Assembly: GCA_026874595.1 (NCBI GenBank)
Contig: CM049321.1
Span: 50,449,297-50,513,296 of the forward strand
Direction: 5' to 3'
Length of the DNA: 64,000 nucleotides
From: Sipunculus nudus
Taxonomy: Eukaryota > Annelida > Sipuncula > Golfingiida > Sipunculidae
Shown here: positions 1 to 10,690 of the stretch, one piece after another
Layout of the letters: every line of letters begins with the position of its first letter
Numbering within the stretch: position 1 is the stretch's first letter
Program-made: the position numbers and the translations under genes
Notes under the pieces: generated by a model
Databases searched by the model: none
What the model saw: only the letters and a program-made list of their open reading frames with translations
What the model was told of the DNA's origin: nothing

Positions 1-928
1 TTTTTTTGCACCTCATCCAGTTCACTTCTGAACTATTTTTTATCCTCCTGTAGATGTTGTAATTGTATATCATAGCACGCCTGGAATGAAATGCAGGAGT
101 ATTTTATATACCTCTACAACGCGAATGCGCTTTACGCTTAATGATCGTCTTCAGTGTTCGGTTCCTATTAGTCACCAATGCTAGCTGTGTCAAATGAAAT
201 TAAATAAAAGCTGGGGATTGAGAAAGGTGGCTCAATGTTAAAGATTACATAATTTTTATTTAATGTTTCGTATATACTAATATAAAATATAACAGACCCA
301 AACACCCAGTGCTATTCATGGGTAAGGCCTGTTTTAAATGTCTATTAATGTTCCTACGTATGCTAAATATATATTAACCAAATGATTGCTTTTTCTTTAT
401 CTAATGTATCTAATAATATGCTGTATTTAGTAATACTAGCATATTATCCGTTCTTGCGTATAGACCGGTGCCCGCGACTTCTGCTTGTATCACCCGGTAC
501 GGGTTTCAGCCGCTGGATACACTGGTATTGTTTCTGATATTTTTCTTAGATGGCGCTGTGGTCGACACTTTAAGAATTTCCAAAATAATGTCAAATTTCT
601 CTTTTTATTTGGGAAATAAACCCCCACCCCCATCCCCCGAGGACACACTTGGCGTAATTTAAGGTGTGTTCGAGGGGTTGCGTGGCAACGATAGTGCCAT
701 CTTCCGTTTTCATATAGATTTGATCCTTTCCAAGTATAAAATTTTATGATTTGGTTGTAAGATTTATGGCCTTCACATTTTCCTCGTTTTTTTCACCATT
801 TTTGCTCACGTTGTTAGATCGTGTATAAACGTCTCGCCAAATCGAATGACAACGCATATATGCGCACACAAACACATGGGAAGGGACGCGCCGTGTTGCA
901 ATATTTAGGACATGTCCAACGCATGCCA

Positions 929-952
929 CCCCCCCCCCCCCCCCCCCCCCCC
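929..952. repeat. Poly(C) run (24 nt)
   Basis: There are 24 consecutive C residues inside repeat copy D1. The matching place in D2 (about 7,290) has an A run and no C run, so the homopolymer arose after the copies diverged. Confidence 0.95.
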
Positions 953-1987
953 GATCACACGGACAATTCCCAGCCTGATTAAGCATCTTTCGGTCGCGAA
1001 ATCGTGTGAAAATATGTAAAAAAGGACGCGGACATTAATTATAACGCCTACAAATCGCGTGTTTGAAAAACGTATAAACACGCCTGCATCGCGTCCGATC
1101 GGTTGCTCATCGTTAAAATAAAGAGAGTCGCTTACTTTATAATACGATTGATCTCACATTAATAGAGAAGACCCTTGACAATTATATGCGTGATGGCGAT
1201 TCTATTGAGACAAAGTAACATGTTAATATTGAAGAAATGGTAATAGAAGAAATAAACTGTCACTCAATAAAAAAAAAACAGGAGGCTGTGTGATGACGCT
1301 GCTTATTAATGGGAAGGAGAAGTGTGTGGCAGTGATAGTAGTGAAGAGTCCAGCATTGATGAGTAGAACGAAGGATGATGACATTATGAATAAACAAATT
1401 ATATACTAATCTAAATCAGAAAATGAATTTTCCTTCACATAAAGTAATTTAGTGCTTTAGTCCCTGAAGAAAAATGGCTAGTTTGCTTATAACTAAGATA
1501 TCTCTAACCGACTTGTTAAAGTGAGATAGGCATGTATTTATTAAATCGGGTCTGCCGTCAGTAATGTAAGACTACATAAACAGTTTCCCGGGAATTTGGC
1601 TCATTCTTACCATCAAAGTCGTATTTGTTGAAAACGTCCGAACATTCAGAACTACGTACGTACCTATTAGAGTTTTTCTTGCCAGCGACTAAAATATATT
1701 GTACTGTATATTAGAACGTGCAGTCGATACCTTTCTATGCAGTTTGAAATTGAAATTATACAGTTGTTATTCTGGATTGATACATTTTAAAATTTAGAGT
1801 TATACCCATCTCATGTATACTGAAAACCAACTTATATAAGCAGAAGTAAATAAATCAATGTTATCGATGACGGTTATAGAATATAAAAAAAAAATAGGTT
1901 CTAAAAACATTCTGTAATGTTTCAAAAATAATAATAAATATTTTGTCATTTTTTTCATAATATATCCATACAATTGATATTATATAT

Positions 1988-1989
<2 letters not shown>

Positions 1990-2057
<68 letters not shown>
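1990..2057. repeat. (AT)n microsatellite
   Basis: About 34 uninterrupted AT dinucleotides inside repeat copy D1. They are absent from the corresponding part of D2. Confidence 0.97.
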
Positions 2058-2058
<1 letters not shown>

Positions 2059-2127
2059 TCTAGGAATGATTCAACGCCTAAAAAAAGGGCATCTGTCAAT
2101 GATGACCCGTATACCCTTGGCCTTAAT

Positions 2128-2373
2128 CTACTCCAATGGTGGGCCACATAGGCCGCATTTTATACTGCCGTTGAATGCTTGATCGAAATAAGTCAGTTTT
2201 AAAAATTTCTCCAAATTTACGTTGAACCCAAATACTTTTATCTTCAAGTTGCGTCTCAAGTCTAGCTTACATTTCTGAAATGGTTCCCAGCAGGACCACG
2301 ATTTATCTTGTACGAACTCTGCTGAAAGTTTTACATTATTTATAGAGTAATTGCAGACGTTCGATGGGGTCAT
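2128..2373 (-). CDS. Unassigned 81-aa open frame
   Basis: An ATG-initiated frame of 81 codons with balanced composition and six Cys; the last two form C-x2-C close to the C terminus (KCGLCGPP). It lies in a part of copy D1 (about 2,060-2,600) that has no counterpart in D2, so it may belong to an insertion inside D1. I see no signal peptide or membrane segment and recognise no family. An in-frame stop lies 11 codons upstream of the ATG. It could be a decayed exon or chance; confidence that it is coding is low. Confidence 0.2.
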   Translation of the reverse strand: MTPSNVCNYSINNVKLSAEFVQDKSWSCWEPFQKCKLDLRRNLKIKVFGFNVNLEKFLKLTYFDQAFNGSIKCGLCGPPLE

Positions 2374-3055
2374 GAAGTGTTCTTCGAGGGACAGATAATC
2401 TCATATCATAGACCAGAGAATTTTAAACCCCCATAGCTTTAACCATAAGGATACAGTCCGCTGGTTTACAAGTTTTCCTCCTTTAGGAATATGATAAAAC
2501 AAATATCGTTAGGAGTTAATGAATCTCAGGAAATAATTCCGGTTTGGGCATTTCCATGGAATATAAACATGTTTTCTTTATCATTTTCGTCCCATCAGCT
2601 TTAATATGTCCGTAATATGAACTGTTGGGTTTGAAGTAAGAGCTTTGTAGGCGACTTTCATGAAAACCTCAAGCAGAAACAATTGCTGCTGTATTTTTTT
2701 CCAAAGCAATACTTGAACAGGTATCCATTTATTCCCAATCATCCATTATTTAATTAAAATCAATAACTTTTATGGCGCCATCCATGTGTTATCTTCTGTT
2801 CCAGGCTGTCTGCATTTGGCTATTTACTGACGGGTTTTAAAGGTCACCGGCTGTACGCAGCAATATTGTTTGAATTGTTTAGTCGGAAGTTTTAGTCAAA
2901 TAGAGGCTACGTAGGTCTTCTGAAGACCAGGTTTTAATGTTTGCCAAGCTTCTTCCATAGACACATTAATCGAAGATAATCAAATGATTTTTTGTCGTCT
3001 AAACAGTATTGTAAACTAGGTAAAATCATTTTTGTATAATGGAAATATCATGATG

Positions 3056-3445
3056 CCGACTTCTGTGGCACAGGGATACAGCGCACGACTCAAAGCCGGG
3101 AGATCGCGAGTGCGATCAAATCTCAGCCGAGGCGTTGTGGTTTTTCACGGTCTGCCTCCACTCAGGGTGGGCGCTCTGCAGGCTTAATGGGGGGACCTTG
3201 CCCAACAGTCATGTTTCACTCACAAACGAGTGCGCCTATCGGGGTCTCCTCGGTGTTATGACCCAGCAATGGGGATGGCACACCTATGGCCCGCAGAAAT
3301 GGTACACTGAACCTGGTTGACACCAAGATAACCTCGTTAAAGCCCATGTCACATTGTCCGAAACTTGAACCGAACTCTACAGATGTAAATAGTAATTGTT
3401 AAGCAAGCATTAAAATAATTGATGCGGTTACCTCCACAAAAAAAA
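3056..3445 (+). repeat. tRNA-derived SINE (type 1), full-length copy
   Basis: The head resembles an RNA polymerase III promoter: an A-box-like TGGCACAGGGATA near 3,066 and a degenerate B box near 3,115 (GCGATCAAATCTC). The body contains landmarks seen in the other copies, namely TTTCACTCACAAACGAGTGCG, a TTATGACCCAGCAATGGGG stretch, a GGTTGACACCA stretch, and a tail ending in a TTACCTCCAC motif before an A run. Related copies are at 10,460, 33,900, 36,553, 36,903, 37,458 and 63,520 (plus) and 24,455 (minus). It is too diverged from a cloverleaf to be a functional tRNA. Confidence 0.75.
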
Positions 3446-3540
3446 ATAATTATTTTCAGAAGGAGGGATTGTGTCCTGTATATCACAAGGGGAAGACTAG
3501 TTGAGCGACATTTAGTGTCCTTATTTTGGTGAGTGTGTGT

Positions 3541-3571
3541 TGGGGGGGGGGGGGGAGGGGTGGGGGTGGGG
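3541..3571. repeat. G-rich tract
   Basis: Runs of G broken by single A or T residues, with a run of more than ten G at the start. The pattern could form a G-quadruplex on the plus strand. It follows a GT-rich stretch. Confidence 0.85.
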
Positions 3572-3699
3572 TACTCCTGTCGATTGTCGCCACACGTGTT
3601 CTCTTTAAACAATGTCGATGAACCAGAAAATAATATATATTACAATGACAAGAATTACACTATGAAATAAAATGTGCAGCACCTAAGTTTTTAAAGTGG

Positions 3700-4620
3700 C
3701 CGATTCCGATATCGGACATCTATTTAAGGGGTTAATTCCGATATCTTACGTCTATAAAAGGGTTTTATTCCAATACCTGACGTCAATTAGGGGATTTATT
3801 TCGAAATATGACGTCTATTTAAGGGATTTATTAAGATATCTGACGTCAATTAAAGGGATTTATTTCAATATATGACGTCTGTTAAAGGGTTTTATCCGAT
3901 ATCTGATGTCAAATAAAGGATTTTATACGATATCTGATGTCTATTAAAGGGTTTTATTCCGATATCTAACGTCTATTAAAGGATATTATTACGATATCTG
4001 ACGTCTATTAAAGGATTATATTCCGATATCTGACGTCTATTAAAGTATTTTATTACCATATCTGACGTTAATTAAAGGAATTTATTACAATATATTACGT
4101 CTATTAAAGGGTTTTATTCCGATATCTGACGTCTATTAAAGTATTTTATAACGATATCTGACGTCAATTAAAGGGATTTTATTACAATATATGACGTCTA
4201 TTTACGGGTTTTATTCCGATATCTAACGTCTATTAAAGGATGTTATTACGATATGTGACGCCTATTAAAGGGTTTTATTCCGATATCTGACGTCTATTAA
4301 AGGATTTTATTACGATATATGACGTCTATTAAAGGGTTTTATTCCGATATCTGACGTCTATTAAAGGATTTTATTACGTTATATGACGTCTATTAAAGGA
4401 TTTTATTACGATATCTGACGTCTATTAAAGAATTTTATTACGATATCTGACGTCAATTAAAGGAATTTATTACAATATATTACGTCTATTAAAGGGTTTC
4501 ATTCCGTAATCTGACGTCTATTTAAGGATTTTATTACGATATCTGACGTCTATAAAAGGATTTTATAACGATATCTGACTCTATTAAAGGGAATGATGAC
4601 GATTTCTGAGGTCTACTAAC
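3700..4620. repeat. 32-bp minisatellite, about 29 units
   Basis: Head-to-tail units of about 32 bp run without spacers. Each contains two palindromic cores, GATATC (or GATATAT) and GACGTC, joined by CTATTAAAGG and TTTTATT. In the middle of the array units with GGGTTTTATTCC and GGATTTTATTAC tend to alternate, which gives a weak 64-bp higher-order period. Several units read TGACGTCAATTA, containing the full TGACGTCA palindrome. The outer units at both ends are the most diverged, as expected for an array homogenised from within. There is no open frame. Confidence 0.95.
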
Positions 4621-4710
4621 AAAAGATACTCTTTGTACATTTATTTTTAAAAAAGGGACAGAAAACACCGATCACACTGCAGAAAAGCAACCCCGTGTTT
4701 GTTTCACATT

Positions 4711-4723
4711 GGGGGGGGGGGGG
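4711..4723. repeat. Poly(G) run (13 nt)
   Basis: A G homopolymer located between the minisatellite and the LINE fragment. Confidence 0.95.
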
Positions 4724-4799
4724 TCAAAATAATCAAAAGACATTCAACAAAGACATCTAGCAGCAAGGGCGTTTTTTTTTTTAACTAGAAACCTTTAAA

Positions 4800-5540
4800 C
4801 TACAGCGCATATGCAACATTTTTCTTTTATACTACTTACCCTAGCTGTATTTTCATTTAGAACCACTTGTTCCTCAGCAAATCTGATGTTATCTCCTATT
4901 ATATTCTAAATATTTTTTTCAACTTCATTCCATAGCTGCCTTAGCTCTCTACATTAACAGAAAAAATGTTCAACATATTCCGTATCTCCACATAAAGGAC
5001 ACTTATTAGTGCCATTTTTACCCATTTTGTGTAATAATATTTTCCACTGCATCATTTTCAATCATATTTCATTTGTACATTTATAAACCATCATCCAGTG
5101 TTCTCTTGAGAACTTAAAGCAGGATATTTTCTAGTACAAAATGTTGCAGGTTATATTTGTTCTACGCGTACCCTTCTCAGTTCATCGGATATGCTTTGTG
5201 TTATATTTTTCTCTTTTATCATTATTTAGAGGGATATTTTCTGTTCCCTTATTTCTACAGTCCCCTATGCAAGGAAGTTTTTTTACTGTTGAACACAACA
5301 CATTATACTCTATTACTCTACCCGGAGTGCGTCCTAATACTTCTATTATACTTCCATATGATCGCACTTTCTTGTTCACTAGCATCATATAATATACCTT
5401 TTCCTATCCAGCTTTTTGAGTATGGTTTGAATGCACATAAAGCAATTTTATTATTCCCTAATATGCTTGACCTTGAGGCTGCCTTAAACTCACGGTTCAA
5501 ATTTAGAAAGTTGATTAAAATATATTTGAAAAAAAGCTGA
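4800..5540 (-). pseudogene. Broken LINE ORF2 C-terminal part (Tx1/L1-like)
   Basis: Read on the minus strand, this segment encodes the region downstream of the reverse transcriptase in L1/Tx1-type ORF2 proteins. Towards its 5' side is a KPYSKSWIGKGILY-type stretch (about 5,410). Around 4,975-5,010 there is a zinc-knuckle-like motif, CPLCGDTEYVEHFF followed by C, then a stop where a residue should be, then C, and then a REL-QLWNEVEKN stretch. Frameshifts and stops interrupt it throughout, and no catalytic domain remains. It lies between the two D repeat copies, so it inserted in or near the spacer. It is a different family from the intact-length LINE at 16.4-22.1 kb, whose motif is CKFCNVNENAEHMLYEC. 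Confidence 0.7.
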
Positions 5541-5590
5541 AGTTTTGTGGGAACCCCTATATACACCGATATTGAAATATTTAGTTGATT

Positions 5591-5594
<4 letters not shown>

Positions 5595-5661
<67 letters not shown>
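5595..5661. repeat. (TC)n-(TA)n compound microsatellite
   Basis: About 16 TC units run directly into about 17 TA units. Open frames across it (repeating Y-I or R-E on the minus strand) are artefacts. Confidence 0.97.
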
Positions 5662-5665
<4 letters not shown>

Positions 5666-5729
5666 TACATTTTGAATAGTACAACGAAGTATGAGGTTAC
5701 ATTTGTTTAGGTTGTTTTCTAATTTACCA

Positions 5730-6340
5730 TGTATTAACAAGTTGATAGTTTATGTGGATATCAGGTTGGCCTAATCTCGTTATAATGAGTGTTATTCATG
5801 GAGTTAATACAGCCGTAAAAAACTGTATGAATGAACTAATTTATTAATTGAATTGGCTTTAACAAGGTTGCTCATTCAGAGTCATTACGTGTGGAATCGA
5901 TTATTGCATGGCATTGCTCCTTTGGAGGTGCTGACATTGTGGTATAAAATAGAGCTTAAGAAGTTTAAGTCTGATAAACCCCGTATTTTACGGCAGGGGT
6001 GAGTCCTTAACCTCTTTGTTGCCACTAATTGGAAAGGATTATCAATAGTTATGTACATGATTTATGATAATAGGGATAAGGAGCTTAACGACCGATGGCT
6101 CTTTGACCGCTTATGGTTATTATATTAATGACGTTTATGTTCTCCGCGTATTTATTGAATATTTCTTATCTTGACAACCATTGTGGGAGCAGTTGGAAAA
6201 TTTGTCTTTGTGTTTTGTATATAAAAATATGTTCTTTAGATACCTTGACAAACCTTGTTGATTCTTTGGCAATTATTTTAAATAAGAAAACTATATAAGC
6301 GCTCTAGGTACAAAATATGTTTACCTTATGGAAACCGTTG
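5730..6340 (+). pseudogene. Possible coding relic, unassigned
   Basis: Between about 5,890 and 6,120 the plus strand reads with one frameshift or stop through phrases such as HYVWNRLLHGIAPLEVL, KFKSDKPRILRQG and VLNLFVATNWKGLSIVM. The composition looks like real protein rather than random AT-rich frames. I do not recognise the family. It lies in the spacer between D1 and D2 and is probably the remains of a mobile-element protein. Confidence 0.3.
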
Positions 6341-6493
6341 ATTTAATTTTAACAATATAATCAAACCATATTTATCCCCAACATGGTGTAAGAAAGGAGC
6401 ACGTGGTACCTTGTCTTTTCCAAGCAAATTTACATACACAAGCACACTCACACCAAAATGTTAGTTGTTAAATGAATATTGATTACATCAGTT

Positions 6494-6597
6494 TTGTCTT
6501 GACACTGCAACTCATCCAGTTGTCTTGACACTGCAACTCATCCAGTTGTCTTGACACTGCAACTCATCCAGTTGTCTTGACACTGCAACTCATCCAG
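6494..6597. repeat. 26-bp tandem repeat, four exact units
   Basis: Four identical 26-bp units, each ending in CAACTCATCCAG, run directly into the start of repeat copy D2. Copy D1 has only one related CTCATCCAG at its edge (position 13), so the expansion is specific to D2. Confidence 0.97.
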
Positions 6598-9400
6598 TTC
6601 ACTTATGGGAAATTTTCTATCCTCCAATAGATGATTTAAATGTATATTTAAGCACGCCTGGAATGAAATGCAGAGAAGTATGCAATATACCTTTACCACA
6701 AGCATAAGCGTTACGCGTAACGTTCGTCTTCAGTGTTTTTATTTTTTTCGTTTATACTAAGACAAAACATGATCTTTTTTGTCAATATAACAAACCCAAA
6801 CACCCAGTGCCATTCATCGCCTGCAGTTGGCGCAAGCGTGATGAGTATGGCCTATTTTAAATGCCTGGCAACGTTCCCACGTATGCTAAATGTATCTTAA
6901 ACAAATGATTCTTGTCTTTATCTTATCCCTCCCACCCGAAGACACACTAGCGGTAATTCCATACTCCCCAGGACCAAATACAGTTTTTTTTCGAAGTTTG
7001 TTCGAGGGTTTACGTGGCAACGATAGTGCCATCGTCTGTTTCCATATTTCTTTTTTCTTTTCCAAGTATAGACCTTTATGATTTGGTTGTAAGATTTAAC
7101 TGGCCTTCACATTTTCCTCGCTTTTTTTGCAGCATTTTAGCTCACGTTGTGAGATCGTTAAAGTCTCGCTTAATCACATGACAACGCATTTATTCGCACA
7201 CAAACACATGAGAATACATACAACGTGTACTAACGTGGATAGAGACGCGACGTGTTTATATATTTAGGACATGTCCAACGCAAGTGAATGCCAAAAAAAA
7301 AACGCGACAAAACGCACAACACCGTATGGTCACTCACAGAAACGTAAGATAGCGCACACAAACATACAACAAATTATAGCTAAACCCACGTGACGTGAGA
7401 TCGTTTAAAAATGTGTCAAAACGTCCAAAGAACGCGGACATGAATGAAAAAGCATACTTATCGCGGGATTAAAGAACGTAGCCTGCATCGCACCAAATCG
7501 GTTGCTCAACGCTAAAAAAATGAGATTCGCTTAATTTGTTATACGATTGATCTCACTTTAATATATAAGACCCCTGACAATGATATACGTGATGGAGATT
7601 CTATAGAGATAAAGCAACATACTGATATTGAAGAAATGGTCACAGAAGAACCAAAATGTCACTCAATAAAAAAAAACAGAAGGCTGTGTGATGATGCTGC
7701 GTATTAAAGGGAAGGGGAAGTGTGTGACAGTGATAGTAGTGAAGAGTCCAGCATTGATGAGTAGAACGAAGGATGATGTCATTTTGGATAAACAAATTAA
7801 ATACAAATCTAAATCAGGAAAGCAATTTCCCTTAACATAATGTGCTATAGTCGACCCCTGATAAAAAATGAGAAAATAATACTTGTAACCACAGCAGATA
7901 TTTATATATAGGACACAGTGCTCTTATTTTGATGTGCTTGAGATGTCTAGTTGTTCAGTATTTTGAATCACCATTTCCTTATACACTTGGATATCTCCAA
8001 GCGACTTATTTAAGTGGGATAGGTGTATATTTATTAATTTGGTCTGCAGTCCGTAATTTAAGACTACATAAACAGTTTTCCGGGACTCACCATTCAGAGG
8101 ATAAACGCTTAAGTGAAAATGTGGCAGGACCTGTTATTATGTTAGCGTTTTATTAAAAAAAAGTGTGTCACTTGGTTACATAAATGAGGAGGTCACGGTT
8201 ATCATTTTTAATTAGTTCCAGATACAATTTATGCACATTATATGCTTTCTAAGGTTTAGTTCGAATGCCTTTCAGATTCTGATGATCTTAAAAGCCCAGT
8301 TTTACATGCAATGAGGTAATGCTATATAGTTCTGTAGGGCTGAGGGTTTAAATCCCAATTTGCTGTTCCGCAGAAACTCTTAAAAAGCAATCTTGGCTGA
8401 CATTCAGACAAAAAAAAATCATGAAGAATGAAACGAAAAAAAAAAGCCGGATAAGAGGGCCATGTAAAGATGGATTAATTTGTTTAAAATACCTATCGCA
8501 ACAAACCTTAAAGCGATACGGGATGAGTATTTACTTTCACTGAATGCCATTTCCTCGAGATTTGCCGTAAGTTTATTATTTCCTGCTTATTAATATTAAA
8601 AAAAATGGTTTGGTAGAGATTATAATTTATTGTATATAAAACCGAAATGGACATCTCCCCAAAGATAATTTTTTATGCTTCATGGCTTACATGTAAGCTG
8701 TCACTTACAAACGCTTTGTATGTTTTTATAAGCTCTAACTACACTTACCTTGTGTGAAGATGATTCCGTATAACCTCATAAGGGTAACAGGTTCCTCAAT
8801 CAATTAGTTTATGATCCAGAAGTCAAACACATGCATTATCTCTTCAAACCAGTGGAACTTGTGTTTGGCCAAGAAACTAGCAATCATAAGCTCAAAACAA
8901 AAATACTTACTGAAGAAACGTTCGGAAAATGTATTCAACTGTAACCATGCACCAAGGGCACCCAAAAAAAAAATAAAAAAAACATGTACTTTAAGATGTT
9001 CGTAATATGAACTATTGGATTTGAAGTGAGAGTTCTGAAGGCGACTTTGATGAAAATCTCAAGCAGAAACAATTATCGCTGTTTTTTTTTTCCAAAGCAA
9101 TACTTGAACAGGTATTCTGTTATTCCCAATAATCCATTATTTACATTCAATAATTTTTATGGCGTCATCCAACTGTGTTATCTTTTGTTTCAGGCTGTCT
9201 TCAATTGGCTGTTTACTGACGGGATTTAAAAATAACTGGCTGTATGCAGCAGTTTTGTTTCAATTGTTTAGTCGGAAATTTTAGTCAAATTTAGTCAACA
9301 TAGGTACTTTGAAGACGAGCTTTTAATGTCTGCCAAGCTTCTTCCATGGACATATTACATAAAGATAATCTAACGATTTTTTTCGTGTCGTCCGAACGAC
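6575..9400 (+). repeat. Diverged segmental repeat, copy D2
   Basis: Same orientation as D1, at an offset of about 6.4-6.6 kb. Shared landmarks are AGCACGCCTGGAATGAAATG (6,652 and 75), GGCAACGATAGTGCCATC (7,016 and 684), GTAGTGAAGAGTCCAGCATT (7,736 and 1,337) and AACCTCAAGCAGAAACAATT-like sequence (9,055 and 2,665). The 8,100-8,990 part is unlike D1. An exact repeat element type cannot be assigned. Confidence 0.75.
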
Positions 9401-10200
9401 ATTAGATTAATGTAACCAAATAATATAATTCAAATACGGAAACGGGCAATAAAAATAGGATTAAAATATGCTCTCTCCACTGTTTGTTCTCAACACATTT
9501 GTTTTCCTTTGGGAAAGCTAATGTTACTTTGAAGAAATACGTGAAGATATCGAGACCCTCATATGATTAAGTTGGTAGTCTGGTACTTATAAATTTCATT
9601 AACTGGTGGCCAAACTCTATATTTATAGCTTAATGCTGATGAACAGCTATAGTACAAGGTGATGAAAACCAATATAGTTAAATGAATCCTCGGGCGATAA
9701 AAATAAACATGGCGAGAATTTACAAATTAGTATATAACTTTTTCTTGTTTATGTTAAGTTTGGATTAAGAGTCTTTAATGGCCAATTTGATGCACGTGCA
9801 TATTGCTGATTGTTTCGTTCATTTAATATGTCATTTCAACATTTAATCACCTCAAATAAATAAATCTAGTTTATTTCATTTGGCTTTTTTTATCTACTAC
9901 TTACCGGGTCAAATAATTTAAAATAGCGAAATACACGTCATATTTTCTGCCTATTTATCTTTCTCCATCCAATGTAGTGTGTAAATGAAATTATCAAATG
10001 AAAACAGTCCGACTTCTGGAAAAATGAGTTACTTTTCTGATCAGAACGTAGGGGTTAACGTTTATTTCTTTACTCATCTCTCCAGGATTTCCGTTTAATT
10101 GACAGTGGAGGTGTCAAGGAAACTCATGTAATTTTACGTTGAAGGGCAAGTTCTATGGGAATTTACTTTAATGTTCCAATCAACCTGAATCTGACAGTAG
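9400..10200. other. No recognised feature
   Basis: AT-rich sequence with no sustained reading frame, tandem structure or similarity to other parts of the window that I can see. Confidence 0.5.
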
Positions 10201-10204
10201 CACC

Positions 10205-10459
10205 AGACAGACTGATAAGGTATAGAACTCGCCTATGAATAGGTCTCTTGTTATCCATGCACGGAATATCCTTTCCCAAAAGAATGCCGTATACAATTTT
10301 CAAATCCATGCATTCTATGTTTTCCTGTTATACTCTTTACCAACTATACCCAAGATGTGATATGGATATTTCTCTTTCTAATGGGTTCAGAAGACATGCC
10401 ATAAAACACAAAGAGAAGCTCCATCAATTTCATTCCAGGTTTATATTTATGTTTATTCT
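10205..10459 (+). repeat. Dispersed repeat shared with 61.46 kb
   Basis: The stretch ACTCGCCTATGA followed by a CTCTT-rich part at 10,226 recurs at 61,475. Weaker similarity continues for about 100 bp (a TACTCTTTACC motif in both). It lies immediately upstream of a SINE tail, so it may be an alternative SINE head or an adjacent element. Confidence 0.45.
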
Positions 10460-10690
10460 GCCTCCGTGTTATGCCCCAACAATGGGGATGATTATAGACC
10501 CGGGAACTGCAATGGCAGTAGACACCTGGTGACACCAGGATACAAAAAAAACATATGAAAAGGAAACAAGTGCTACTGCCCTGTCACGTAGTCCCAAACC
10601 TAAATGGAACTCTGCAGATATACATACTTAAATTAGTAATTATATATGAGAGCATAAAAAATGGAGGCGCTTACCTCCACTAAACAAATA
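10460..10690 (+). repeat. SINE (type 1), 3' part
   Basis: Contains the SINE body and tail landmarks GTTATGCCCCAACAATGGGG, GACACCTGGTGACACCAGG, an AACTCTGCAGATATACAT stretch and the terminal GGCGCTTACCTCCAC before an A-rich tail. The tRNA-like head is missing or replaced by the segment at 10,205-10,459. Confidence 0.7.

Larger units (their letters stand above)
1..3005 (+). repeat. Diverged segmental repeat, copy D1
   Basis: This segment matches 6,575-9,400 in collinear blocks. The clearest are about 1-120 against 6,580-6,690, 600-1,060 against 6,930-7,450, 1,060-1,450 against 7,450-7,850, 1,500-1,590 against 7,990-8,085 and 2,605-3,005 against 8,990-9,400. The copies differ by many substitutions and by insertions such as a poly(C) run and an (AT) microsatellite in this copy. 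The left edge runs off the window. No open frame is shared that I can identify, although both copies keep a stretch that would encode an acidic SDSSEESS-like peptide. It is either a segmental duplication or two insertions of one element; I cannot name the family. Confidence 0.75.

Noticed and set aside
1250-1400. PiggyBac-type transposase N terminus in D1 and D2
   Set aside because: An acidic SDSSEESS reading exists in both copies but frames break within a few dozen codons and no catalytic motif is found.
3700-4620. CRISPR-like regular repeats
   Set aside because: The 32-bp units abut without spacers and the sequence is eukaryotic, so this is a minisatellite.
5490-5740. Minus-strand protein with repeating YI and RE
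   Set aside because: It is the translation of the (TC)n-(TA)n microsatellite fused to a LINE relic frame.
8330-8400. Possible SINE or tRNA B box (GGGTTTAAATCCC)
   Set aside because: Only the B-box-like word is present; no A box at the right distance and no match to the other SINEs.
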